From assembly GCF_000518245.1 (NCBI RefSeq), contig NZ_KI912403.1, positions 62,001-126,000 of the forward strand: 64,000 nt of DNA, written 5' to 3'. Every line of letters begins with the position of its first letter. The stretch's first letter is position 1. The translations under genes and the position numbers were made by a program. This DNA is from Brachyspira alvinipulli ATCC 51933 (lineage in GTDB: Bacteria; Spirochaetota; Brachyspiria; Brachyspirales; Brachyspiraceae). Below, piece by piece: positions 10,396 to 18,893 of this stretch. Below the pieces are notes generated by a model. The model was not told where the DNA came from. It did no database searches and saw only the letters and a list, made by a program, of their open reading frames with translations.

Positions 10396-11985
10396 TCAGC
10401 CCTCTATTTCTTTGATAATTTTATCTATTTCTTTACGTAGTTTCTCTTCCTTCAAAACTATTTCTTCAATTTCTTTATTCAATACTTTTATATCTACTTT
10501 TTCCCTTGTGTCTTTCTGCTCTACATAAGTGGATACTGATAAATTATAGTCCTGTGCTTCTATCTCTTCCTTTTTCGCTAAATAGCATTTATGTTTTTTA
10601 GTTTCTCTTTTTGTAAAATAAGATAAAATATCTTCTATATTCTTATCGCTTAATTTGTTATTATTAGTTGCCTTTTCATAATCTTCGCTTGCATCTATAA
10701 ATAAAGTTTTGCCGTCTATCTTTGATTTTGATAATACCATTATACAAGTGGCTATTGATGTGCCGTAAAATAAATTGTCAGGAAGCTGTATAATGCATTC
10801 TATAAAATTATTGTCTATTAAATATTTTCTGATTTTCTGTTCTGCTCCGCCTCTGTACATAATGCCAGGGAAACATACTATTGCCGCAAGTGCTGCAGTA
10901 TCAAGCCAAGAAAGAGAATGAAGAATAAATGCAAAATCTGCTTTTGATTTTGGTGCCAATATTCCAGCAGGAGCATAACGCGGATCATTTATTAAAAGAG
11001 TATTGTCTTCGCCTGCCCATTTTATAGAGTAGGGAGGATTTGAAACTATTGCATCAAAAGGTTCATCGTCTACATGTTTGGGTTCTGTTAAAGTATCTCC
11101 ATGAGCTATATCAAATTTCTCATAACCTATATCATGCAGAAACATATTTATTCTGCATAGGTTGTATGTGGTGATATTTATTTCCTGTCCGAAATAAAAT
11201 ATTTCGTCCTTATCTTCTTGTAATATCTTTTTGAATTTTAAAAGTAATGAACCGCTTCCGCATGCAGGGTCGTATACTCTTCTTATTTTGCTTTTTCCAG
11301 TAACTGCAATTCTTGTGAGAAGTTCAGAAACTTCCTGAGGCGTAAAAAACTCTCCTCCGCTTTTGCCTGCATTTGATGCATACATACCCATCAAATATTC
11401 ATAAGCATCACCGAATGCATCGATTGAATGATCTTTAAAATCTCCAAGTTCTATATCAGCAATACCGTTTATAAGTTTTATTAATCTTTCATTTCTTTTT
11501 ATTACTGTAGGGCCTAATTTGTTGCTGTTTACATCTATATCATCAAAAAGCCCTGCAATTTTTGTTTCGCTTCTTGTTCCTTTAGCTGAGTTTTCTATAT
11601 CTTTAAATATTTTCTGAAGTCTTTCGTTAAGATTATGTTTATCTTTGCTGTCTTCTTTATTGATTTTATTATTAGCTTCTTTTCTTATATTTTCAAAAAG
11701 TTCGCTAGGATATATAAAAAATCCTTGTTCTTCTATAGTATATTCTTTTATATGTTCAACATCTTCATCTTTTAAATCTGCATAATTAAAATCTTTATAG
11801 CCTGCCTTCCATTCGTTTTCATTCATATAGTTGGCAAGATGTTCGGAAATATATCTGTAAAACAGCATTCCAAGTACATACTGTTTAAAATCCCAACCGT
11901 CAACGCTTCCTCTTAAGTCGTCCGCTATTTTCCATATTTTGCTGTGAAGCTCATCGCGTTCTATTATGCTTTTATTATCTGCCAT
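10396..11985 (-). CDS. hsdM: Type I restriction-modification methyltransferase subunit
   Basis: 529 residues, an adenine-N6 methyltransferase that works with HsdS to protect host DNA. Visible signatures: the N-terminal HsdM helical domain, GEFFTPQEVSELL (about residues 215-227), the AdoMet motif VYDPACGSGSLL (about 240-251) and the catalytic NPPY motif in SNPPYS (about 316-321). It is first in the hsdM-hsdS-hsdR order, has a good ribosome binding site (TTGGAG) and a promoter-like sequence upstream, divergent from the DUF285-DUF4132 gene at 12216. Confidence 0.95.
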   Translation of the reverse strand: MADNKSIIERDELHSKIWKIADDLRGSVDGWDFKQYVLGMLFYRYISEHLANYMNENEWKAGYKDFNYADLKDEDVEHIKEYTIEEQGFFIYPSELFENIRKEANNKINKEDSKDKHNLNERLQKIFKDIENSAKGTRSETKIAGLFDDIDVNSNKLGPTVIKRNERLIKLINGIADIELGDFKDHSIDAFGDAYEYLMGMYASNAGKSGGEFFTPQEVSELLTRIAVTGKSKIRRVYDPACGSGSLLLKFKKILQEDKDEIFYFGQEINITTYNLCRINMFLHDIGYEKFDIAHGDTLTEPKHVDDEPFDAIVSNPPYSIKWAGEDNTLLINDPRYAPAGILAPKSKADFAFILHSLSWLDTAALAAIVCFPGIMYRGGAEQKIRKYLIDNNFIECIIQLPDNLFYGTSIATCIMVLSKSKIDGKTLFIDASEDYEKATNNNKLSDKNIEDILSYFTKRETKKHKCYLAKKEEIEAQDYNLSVSTYVEQKDTREKVDIKVLNKEIEEIVLKEEKLRKEIDKIIKEIEG

Positions 11986-12015
11986 TTCTTACTCCAAATT
12001 ATACAAATCCATATT

Positions 12016-12043
12016 ATTTTAACATATTAAATGATTTTCTCAA
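12016..12043 (-). promoter_or_regulatory. Candidate promoter of the hsd operon
   Basis: Minus-strand TTGAGA (12038-12043) and TAAAAT (12016-12021) are separated by 16 bases, about 30 bases upstream of the hsdM start. Good match in an AT-rich background, so moderate confidence. Confidence 0.5.
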
Positions 12044-12215
12044 CATTTTTATATATTTTATTGAATTATAATTAATGTTTAATATAAATTAACAATATAA
12101 ACTTTGGTATTATAATATGAAAATAAACTTCTTTTTTATATAGAAAATTTATACGATATATATTATACTATAAATCCGTATTATAATTATGTAAACTTAT
12201 TATGAGGAGAAATTG

Positions 12216-14789
12216 ATGAAGAAGTATAAACCTGAAACAAAACAAGAATTAGAACAATTAGTGTATACTGACGGAATAAAACTCTATGATGTAGATACAA
12301 GCCTTATTACAGATATGAGCGAGCTTTTTCATAACAGTACCAGAAAAGATTTTGAAGGCATAGAAGATTGGGACGTTTCTAATGTTGAAGATATGTCATA
12401 TATGTTTGCCCATATGAGTTATGATAGTTTTGAGAACCGTTCTAAAGCTAAGTTTAATCATAATCTTAATAATTGGAATGTATCTAAAGTTAAGCATATG
12501 AGTTTTATGTTTTATTATTGTCAGGATTTTAATCAGCCTTTAGATAAATGGGACGTTTCTAATGTTCAAGATACGTTTAGAATGTTTGATAATTGTAAAA
12601 AATTCAATCAGCCTTTAAACAGCTGGAATGTATCCAATGTTACAAATATGAGCGGTATGTTTCAGGTAGCGGAAAGTTTCAATCAGCCTTTAGACAAGTG
12701 GGACGTTTCAAAGGTTACAACTATGAGGGCTATGTTTAATTATGCTAAAGCTTTTAATCAAGATATAAGTAATTGGAATGTTAGTAAAGTTGAAGATATG
12801 GGTTATATGTTTAGTATATGCGTCAATTTTAATCAGCCTCTTAATGATTGGGACGTATCTAAAGTAAAAACTATGGAAGGTATGTTTAGAAATGCTTTCA
12901 AATTCAATCAGCCTCTTGATAAATGGAATACTTCAAAGGTTGAAAATATGAATCAGATGTTTAATGAGGCTTTAAAATTTAATCAGCCTTTAAATAGCTG
13001 GAATGTTTCCAATGTAAAAACTATGGAAGCTATGTTTCAAGGCACTGAATCTTTTAATCAGCCTTTGGATAAATGGGATACAAAAAAATTAAAAACAATG
13101 TTTGGAATGTTTGACTTTGCTGAAGGTTATAATTGTTTTGACTCATTAGCAAACTGGGATTTGAATAAAGTATCAGAAATGAGTAATTTATGTTTTAAAA
13201 GGTATGAAGAACTGCCTTTAAGAATCAAAGCATATCTTCAGGCATTTTATGGTTCTTATAAAGATTATTTAACTGTTACAAAAGATAATGTCAAAGAAAT
13301 ATATGATCTTATTTCAAAAGACACAAATAAAAAAGTTTTGTCATTTAAAAAGAGATTAGAAAGCGAGTTTAGCGAAGAACTTTCATCTGTTACAGATAAT
13401 TACAATTTTAATACTATAGAAGAAGCAGAAAAGTATGTTGAAAATAATTATAATAAAAAAGATGATAAGAAAGTAAGCTTTATAAATGATTATAAGGTTT
13501 TAATAAAAGATAAATCAAGAGAAGTTGACACTAAAGTTTTAAAATATATATATTTGGAATACTTGCTACTTAAAAGAGATGTTAAAAGATTATTGCAGAT
13601 TGATAATATAGTTAATTTACTTGATAAAGAATCATTTATAAATTTTGCTAAAAATATTTATGATGAAACTAATAAAGAAACAGCTGCTTTTATTTATGGA
13701 ATATATGGAGGAGATGAGGCAGTAAAAAATATATATAAAAAAGAACATGATACAAAACTTTCGCTTTTAATAATTAAATTAAATATAGAAAGTAAATATG
13801 CCCTCAGATTATTATATGAAATATATTCAAATACAAAAAAATCTGAAGTCAGTTATGAAGCTGATAAATTGATTGATGAAGTTATTAAAAAAATGAATAT
13901 TAGCTATGAAGAGTTTGAATTAAGATTTTCCCCTGATTTCAGCTTTAATTCTAAAGGTGAAAAAGTATTAAATGAAGATTATAAATTAATTTTGAATAGC
14001 GATTATTCTTTGAGTCTTTTTGATATAAAAAATAATAAGGAACTTAAAAAAGCTCCTCAGAACCTTCCAGAAGATTTAAAAGAAGAAATAACAAAATTAA
14101 GAAAAGAAATTCCTTCCTTTATGAAAAATACTGCTTCTCTTTTAGCTGTTTTATTAGCAAGCGGAGAAAAATACAGTTACGATTTGTTCAAAGAGATTTT
14201 TATTGATAATGCCATGATGAATAGATTTGCTTCATCTTTAATATGGAATCTATATGACAAAGATGATAATTTTGTAACAACTTTCAGATATTCAGGTGAC
14301 GGAAGTTATTCAAACTGTGAAGATGAAGAAGTAAAAATAGATGATAATAGTTTTGTAAGTTTAGCGAGTCCTATAGAAATGGACGATGAAACTATCAATA
14401 AATGGAGAAAACAGCTTGAAGATTATGAAATAGCACAGCCTTTACAGCAATTAACTATTATAAAATTAGATAAAGATAATTTGAAAAGCGAAGTAGAAAA
14501 AATAGATAATTCAGAAATAGCTTATGGTACTTTCAAGGCTTTCGGTGCAAGATATGGAATGTATACTGAATATATAGGCTATGATGTAGTTTCAAGTTAT
14601 TCATTAAAATCAAAGAATGGAGATACTTTTAGTATATATGCTAATGTTAATTCAAAAACTGATTTTCATGACAGAGTAAAAATTGATATTTATTTTACTA
14701 ATGAAAATGATGATGGAGTAAGTAAAAGATTTATTTATACTTTGTTAGTATTAATGATTTGGGATTTTAGATTGACAGATTTATTTTAA
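12216..14789 (+). CDS. DUF285 repeats fused to DUF4132-like domain, paralogue A1
   Basis: 857 residues from the ATG at 12216; a TTG three bases earlier could extend it by one residue, but ATG suits the GAGGAGA site. The head KKYKPETKQELEQLV is followed by about nine full 25-residue DUF285 repeats and one degenerate copy, ending near residue 330. A helical middle follows, and from about 640 to the end a region resembles DUF4132/MolR C-termini: NLYDKDDNFVTTFRY, DGSYSNCEDEE, then LASPIEMDDETINKW and LEDYEIAQPLQQL. No export signal is seen, so it is probably cytoplasmic. Function unknown. First of four intact tandem paralogues; its last third is nearly the same in DNA as A2 (15334-17742). Confidence 0.85.
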   Translation: MKKYKPETKQELEQLVYTDGIKLYDVDTSLITDMSELFHNSTRKDFEGIEDWDVSNVEDMSYMFAHMSYDSFENRSKAKFNHNLNNWNVSKVKHMSFMFYYCQDFNQPLDKWDVSNVQDTFRMFDNCKKFNQPLNSWNVSNVTNMSGMFQVAESFNQPLDKWDVSKVTTMRAMFNYAKAFNQDISNWNVSKVEDMGYMFSICVNFNQPLNDWDVSKVKTMEGMFRNAFKFNQPLDKWNTSKVENMNQMFNEALKFNQPLNSWNVSNVKTMEAMFQGTESFNQPLDKWDTKKLKTMFGMFDFAEGYNCFDSLANWDLNKVSEMSNLCFKRYEELPLRIKAYLQAFYGSYKDYLTVTKDNVKEIYDLISKDTNKKVLSFKKRLESEFSEELSSVTDNYNFNTIEEAEKYVENNYNKKDDKKVSFINDYKVLIKDKSREVDTKVLKYIYLEYLLLKRDVKRLLQIDNIVNLLDKESFINFAKNIYDETNKETAAFIYGIYGGDEAVKNIYKKEHDTKLSLLIIKLNIESKYALRLLYEIYSNTKKSEVSYEADKLIDEVIKKMNISYEEFELRFSPDFSFNSKGEKVLNEDYKLILNSDYSLSLFDIKNNKELKKAPQNLPEDLKEEITKLRKEIPSFMKNTASLLAVLLASGEKYSYDLFKEIFIDNAMMNRFASSLIWNLYDKDDNFVTTFRYSGDGSYSNCEDEEVKIDDNSFVSLASPIEMDDETINKWRKQLEDYEIAQPLQQLTIIKLDKDNLKSEVEKIDNSEIAYGTFKAFGARYGMYTEYIGYDVVSSYSLKSKNGDTFSIYANVNSKTDFHDRVKIDIYFTNENDDGVSKRFIYTLLVLMIWDFRLTDLF

Positions 14790-14820
14790 TTAAACTAAAA
14801 ATTTTTAAGTTTGTCAATGT

Positions 14821-14890
14821 TTTTGTTGTTCTTTTTCCCGCCGCACGCCACAGGCGGACAGCGTCAAAGAACCATACGAAGTACGCCTGC
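14821..14890. repeat. GC-rich block with inverted CGCCGCA/TGCGGCG arms
   Basis: Short GC-rich block downstream of paralogue A1, with CCGCCGCACGCC near 14839 and GCCTGCGGCG near 14886 as rough inverse of each other. No gene visible. It is part of a 544-base gap that also holds the two repeat units at 14971 and 15122. Confidence 0.4.
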
Positions 14891-14970
14891 GGCGAAAGTG
14901 CAAGTGTAAAATTAGTACTAAATAATACTAAAGTTGTCTTACATGTAAGATAACTTTATTAAATTAAAGC

Positions 14971-15095
14971 CCAAATGTAGCTTTTTTGCTTCTTTGTGGC
15001 AATACCACAGGTACTTCCTTCGGTCGCAAAAGAAGTAGGGTTGCCGAAGGCACGCACAGCGGGGGCAAAGCCCCAGATATCAAAACAAAAATATA
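14971..15095 (+). repeat. Dispersed GC-rich repeat, unit 1
   Basis: Begins AAATGTAGCTTTTTTGCTTC, carries a GC-rich core, and ends with GGGGGCAAAGCCCC (a small stem-loop) and a run of CAAAACAAAAATATAA. The ending closely matches unit 4 (21841-21950). The 98-codon minus-strand frame through units 1 and 2 (14959-15255) follows the repeat rather than a gene. Confidence 0.55.
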
Positions 15096-15121
15096 ACTTT
15101 ACTTTTGACAAAATATAATTG

Positions 15122-15263
15122 TTTAGGTATAACCTAAAATTTATACTAAAAAATGTAGTTTTTTTGGTTATTTTATACCAATACCGAAAGGTACCTTGCC
15201 TACGGCACGCAGAGCATCGGTAAAAGAACTGGGGGGCGGGGGCTAGTCCCCGCAAATAATTAA
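15122..15263 (+). repeat. Dispersed GC-rich repeat, unit 2
   Basis: Starts with a 7-bp inverted repeat, TTTAGGT/ACCTAAA (15122-15138), then CTAAAAAATGTAGTTTTTTT, a GC-rich core, AAAAGAACTGGGGGG, the stem-loop GGGGGCTAGTCCCC, and ends AATAATTAA. Start and end match unit 3 (21607-21718) in the same order. Confidence 0.6.
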
Positions 15264-15333
15264 GATAAAAAACGAATTTTTGACGGAACGTAAAATTTTC
15301 AATGTATATCAGTATTAAAATCAGGAGGAATTA

Positions 15334-17742
15334 ATGGAGAAACACAAGCCATCAACAAAAGAAGAATTAAAAAATTTAGTATTTACAGACGGTATAAAAC
15401 TTAGCGATGTAGATACAAGCCTTATTACAGATATGAGCGAGCTTTTTCAGAAAAGCCAAAGAAAAGATTTTGAAGGCATAGAAGATTGGGATACTTCTAA
15501 TGTTGAGAATATGTCATGGATGTTTAGAGAATGTTTTAGTTTTAATCAGCCTTTAGATAAATGGGATACTTCTAATGTTATAAATATGAAAGGTATGTTT
15601 AGTCTTGCTAAAGCTTTTAATCAGAATATAAATAATTGGAATGTTAGTAAAGTTGAAGATATGAGTTATATGTTTAATGCATGTGATTTATTTAATCAGC
15701 CTATTAATGATTGGGATGTATCCAATGTAAAAACTATGGAAGCAATGTTTCATTCTGCACTTTCTTTTAATCAGCCTTTGGATAAATGGAATACTTCAAA
15801 AGTTGAAAACATGCATGAAATGTTTTGCCGATGTAAACAATTTAATCAGCCTTTAAATAGTTGGAATGTATCTAATGTAAAAACTATGGAATCTATGTTT
15901 TATTCTGCCGATTCTTTTAATCAGCCTTTAGATAAATGGAATACAAAAAAATTAAGTAAAATGTACTCAATGTTTAAATATACTGACAGCTATGATTGTT
16001 ATGACTCATTAGCAAATTGGGATTTAAATAAAGTATCAGATATTAGTGATTTCTGTGCTAACTATGAAAGATTCTATGAAAAATTACCTTTGAGATTTAG
16101 AGTATATATGCAGGCATTTTATGGTCCTCACAAAGTTTATGTACCTATCGAAAATAATGAAGAATATGATGATGATGATTTTATATCAGAAGAATATGAT
16201 TTAGTATCAAGAGATTATATAACTATTACAAAAGAAAATGTCAAAGAAGTATATAATGCAATATCAAAAGACACAAATAAAAAAGTTATGGCATTAAAAA
16301 AGAAATTAGAAACAGAGTATAGCAAAGAGCTTTCATCTGTTACTGATGATTATAATTTCAAAACTATAGAAGAAGCAGAAAAGTATGTTGAAAATAATTA
16401 CAATAAAAAAGATGATAAGAAAGTAAGCTTTATAAATGATAATTATAAGGTGTTGATAAAAGATAAATCTAGAGAAGTTGACACTAAAGTTTTAAAATAT
16501 ATATATTTAGAGTATTTGGTTCTTAAAAGAGATATTAAAATATTAACACAAGTTGATAATATAGTTAATTTACTTGATAAAGAATCATTCATAGAGTTTA
16601 TTAAAAATATTTATAATGAAACTAATAAAGAAACAGCCGCTTTCATTTACGGTATATATGGAGGAGATAAGGCTATAAAAAATATATATAAAAAAGAAAA
16701 AGATACTAAACTTTCACTTTTAATAATCAAATTAAATATAGAAAGTAAATATGCACTTAGAATATTACATGAAATATATTCAAATACAAAAAAATCTGAA
16801 GTACGTTATGAAGCTTATAATTTGATTGATGAAGTTATTAAAAAAATGAATATTAGCTATGAAGAGTTTGAATTAAGATTTTCTCCTGATTTTAGCTTTA
16901 ATTCTAAAGGCGAAAAAGTATTAAATGAAGATTATAAATTAATTTTGAATAGTGATTATTCTTTGAGTCTTTTTGATATAAAAAATAATAAGGAACTTAA
17001 AAAAGCTCCTCAAAATCTTTCGGAAGATTTAAAAGATGAAATAACAAAATTAAGAAAAGAAATTCCTTCATTTATGAAAAATACTGCTTCTCTTTTGGCT
17101 GTTTTACTAGCAAGCGGAGAGAAATACAGCTATGATATATTCAAAGATATTTTCATTAATAATGCTATTATGAATAGATTTGCTTCATCTTTGATATGGA
17201 ATCTATATGATAAAGATGATAATTTTGTAACAACTTTCAGATATTCAGGTGACGGAAGTTATTCAAACTGTGAAGATGAAGAAGTAAAAATAGATGATAA
17301 TACTTTTATAGGTTTGGCAAGCCCTGTAGAAATGGACGATGAAACTATCAATAAATGGAGAAAACAGCTTGAAGATTATGAAATAGCACAGCCTTTACAG
17401 CAATTAACTATTATAAAATTAGATAAAGATAATTTGAAAAGCGAAGTAGAAAAAATAGATAATTTAGAAATAGCTTATGGTACTTTCAAAGCTTTCGGTG
17501 ATAGATACGAAATGTATAGTGAGTATGTAGGATATGATGTTGTAAAAAGTTATTCGTTAAAATCAAAGAACGGAGATACTTTTACTATAGATGCAGATGT
17601 TAATTCAAAAACTGATTTTCATGACAGAGTAAAAATAGATATTTATTTTACTAATGAAAATGGTGAGGAAGTAAGTAAAAGATTTATTTATACTTTATTG
17701 GTATTAATGATTTGGGATTTTAGATTGACAGATTTATTTTAA
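15334..17742 (+). CDS. DUF285 repeats fused to DUF4132-like domain, paralogue A2
   Basis: 802 residues, closest relative of A1 (12216-14789). The same head (EKHKPSTKEELKNLV, DVDTSLITDMSELF) leads into six full 25-residue repeats plus a degenerate one, so three fewer than A1. After the repeats it has an acidic insert (EEYDDDDFISEEYD, about residues 275-290) that A1 lacks. From about residue 300 onwards it is almost identical to A1, including FVTTFRYSGDGSYSN, LASPVEMDDETINKW and the ending IWDFRLTDLF. The ribosome binding site is AGGAGGAA. Differences concentrated in the repeat block against a near-constant C-terminus suggest repeat turnover and gene conversion. Function unknown. Confidence 0.85.
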   Translation: MEKHKPSTKEELKNLVFTDGIKLSDVDTSLITDMSELFQKSQRKDFEGIEDWDTSNVENMSWMFRECFSFNQPLDKWDTSNVINMKGMFSLAKAFNQNINNWNVSKVEDMSYMFNACDLFNQPINDWDVSNVKTMEAMFHSALSFNQPLDKWNTSKVENMHEMFCRCKQFNQPLNSWNVSNVKTMESMFYSADSFNQPLDKWNTKKLSKMYSMFKYTDSYDCYDSLANWDLNKVSDISDFCANYERFYEKLPLRFRVYMQAFYGPHKVYVPIENNEEYDDDDFISEEYDLVSRDYITITKENVKEVYNAISKDTNKKVMALKKKLETEYSKELSSVTDDYNFKTIEEAEKYVENNYNKKDDKKVSFINDNYKVLIKDKSREVDTKVLKYIYLEYLVLKRDIKILTQVDNIVNLLDKESFIEFIKNIYNETNKETAAFIYGIYGGDKAIKNIYKKEKDTKLSLLIIKLNIESKYALRILHEIYSNTKKSEVRYEAYNLIDEVIKKMNISYEEFELRFSPDFSFNSKGEKVLNEDYKLILNSDYSLSLFDIKNNKELKKAPQNLSEDLKDEITKLRKEIPSFMKNTASLLAVLLASGEKYSYDIFKDIFINNAIMNRFASSLIWNLYDKDDNFVTTFRYSGDGSYSNCEDEEVKIDDNTFIGLASPVEMDDETINKWRKQLEDYEIAQPLQQLTIIKLDKDNLKSEVEKIDNLEIAYGTFKAFGDRYEMYSEYVGYDVVKSYSLKSKNGDTFTIDADVNSKTDFHDRVKIDIYFTNENGEEVSKRFIYTLLVLMIWDFRLTDLF

Positions 17743-17811
17743 TTAAATCAAATAATATTTTAATTAAGATGCTTTCTTAATAATATAGATAATAGTAAAA
17801 ATAATTTAATT

Positions 17812-17840
17812 TTGACAATTTATATTTATTTTAGTATAAT
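17812..17840 (+). promoter_or_regulatory. Perfect consensus promoter, predicts leaderless mRNA
   Basis: TTGACA (17812-17817), 17 bases, TATAAT (17835-17840): both hexamers and the spacing are ideal. The ATG of the nuclease gene is at 17847, six bases after the -10 box, which is about where transcription should begin. No Shine-Dalgarno sequence is present. Confidence 0.8.
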
Positions 17841-17846
17841 ATATTT

Positions 17847-18731
17847 ATGAGAAAAAAAATTAATACTAAGAAAATAAAATATTTTAATCCTTTGAATGAC
17901 TATTTTATACGTTACCTTTTTACTGATAAAGGAAGCAGTGAAACTATACTTTTAGATTTTATCAATTCTATAATGCTCAATGCTAATATGAAAACTTTTC
18001 GTTCCGTTGAGATTTTAACACCTTTTAACTTGAAAAAAAACAGAAATTTAAAGGAAACTATTGTTGATGTAAAATGTATTACTCAAAATGGTTCAGTAGT
18101 CATAATAGAAATACAATTGCAAGGCAATTCAAGATTTCCAGAGCGTATATTATATTACTGGGCAGCTAATTATAGCAAGTTATTAAAACATGGTGAAAGA
18201 TATGATGAACTAACTCCAGTTATAAGCATCAATCTATTAAATTTCAATTTAGATAAAACAAGAAATATACATTCTTGTTATATGCTTTATGAGATGAATA
18301 ATAAAAAATTACTCACTGACCATTTGCAAATACATATAATAGAGTTAAAAAAATTCAAAAAAAATATATTAACTAAAGATTTAAATTGCTGGTTAAAAAT
18401 ATTTACAAGCAAAAATTTGGAGGTTTCTATGTCTGAAATAGTAAAAGAAAAACCTATAATGGAAGAAGTACAGAAAAAATATAATAATTTTGTAAAAAGT
18501 AAGTTAATGATGATGGAATATGAAAAGAAAGAGGCATATTTATATGGCAATCAAATAATGCTTGATGAGGAAAGAAGATTAGGCAAAGAAGAAGGTATAA
18601 AAGAAGGTATAAAAGAAGGTATAGAGCAAGAAAAATACTTATTAGCTAAAAATATGAAAAAGGAAAAGATAGATGTTAATGTTATAAGTAAAGTAACAGG
18701 GTTAACTAAGGAAGAAATAAATAAATTATAA
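17847..18731 (+). CDS. Rpn-family PD-(D/E)XK nuclease/putative transposase
   Basis: 294 residues. The N-terminal NPLNDYFIRYLFTDKGSSE and the core IVDVKC followed by VVIIEIQLQ (Asp, then ExQ/K-type motif, about residues 72-92) identify the Rpn/PDDEXK_2 family, and FPERILYYWAANYSKLL fits the same fold. E. coli RpnA-type members are DNA nucleases that promote RecA-independent recombination. The tail has the typical repeated GIKEGIKEGIEQE stretch and a final helix, VISKVTGLTKEEINKL. It sits alone among the DUF285-DUF4132 paralogues, with its own consensus promoter and an apparently leaderless start. Confidence 0.85.
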   Translation: MRKKINTKKIKYFNPLNDYFIRYLFTDKGSSETILLDFINSIMLNANMKTFRSVEILTPFNLKKNRNLKETIVDVKCITQNGSVVIIEIQLQGNSRFPERILYYWAANYSKLLKHGERYDELTPVISINLLNFNLDKTRNIHSCYMLYEMNNKKLLTDHLQIHIIELKKFKKNILTKDLNCWLKIFTSKNLEVSMSEIVKEKPIMEEVQKKYNNFVKSKLMMMEYEKKEAYLYGNQIMLDEERRLGKEEGIKEGIKEGIEQEKYLLAKNMKKEKIDVNVISKVTGLTKEEINKL

Positions 18732-18893
18732 TAAAGATTTGCAGAATCTGACATTACTAAAAATCTATAAACTATTTGGAACAAATTTATTTTTAATAAA
18801 ATATTTAATTTAATAAATTTGCATTCATTTTTAGTTTTCTAGAATTATTTTTGATATTTTTTATAATTGTAAACTTTATGCTAGGAGAAATTG

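Noticed and set aside
14959-15255. 98-codon minus-strand frame as a gene
   Set aside because: It runs through two units of the GC-rich dispersed repeat, matches no family and has unlike codon use; it follows from the repeat.
17847-18731. Rpn gene as an insertion sequence
   Set aside because: No terminal inverted repeats or target duplication seen around it; Rpn proteins are nucleases and not classical IS transposases.
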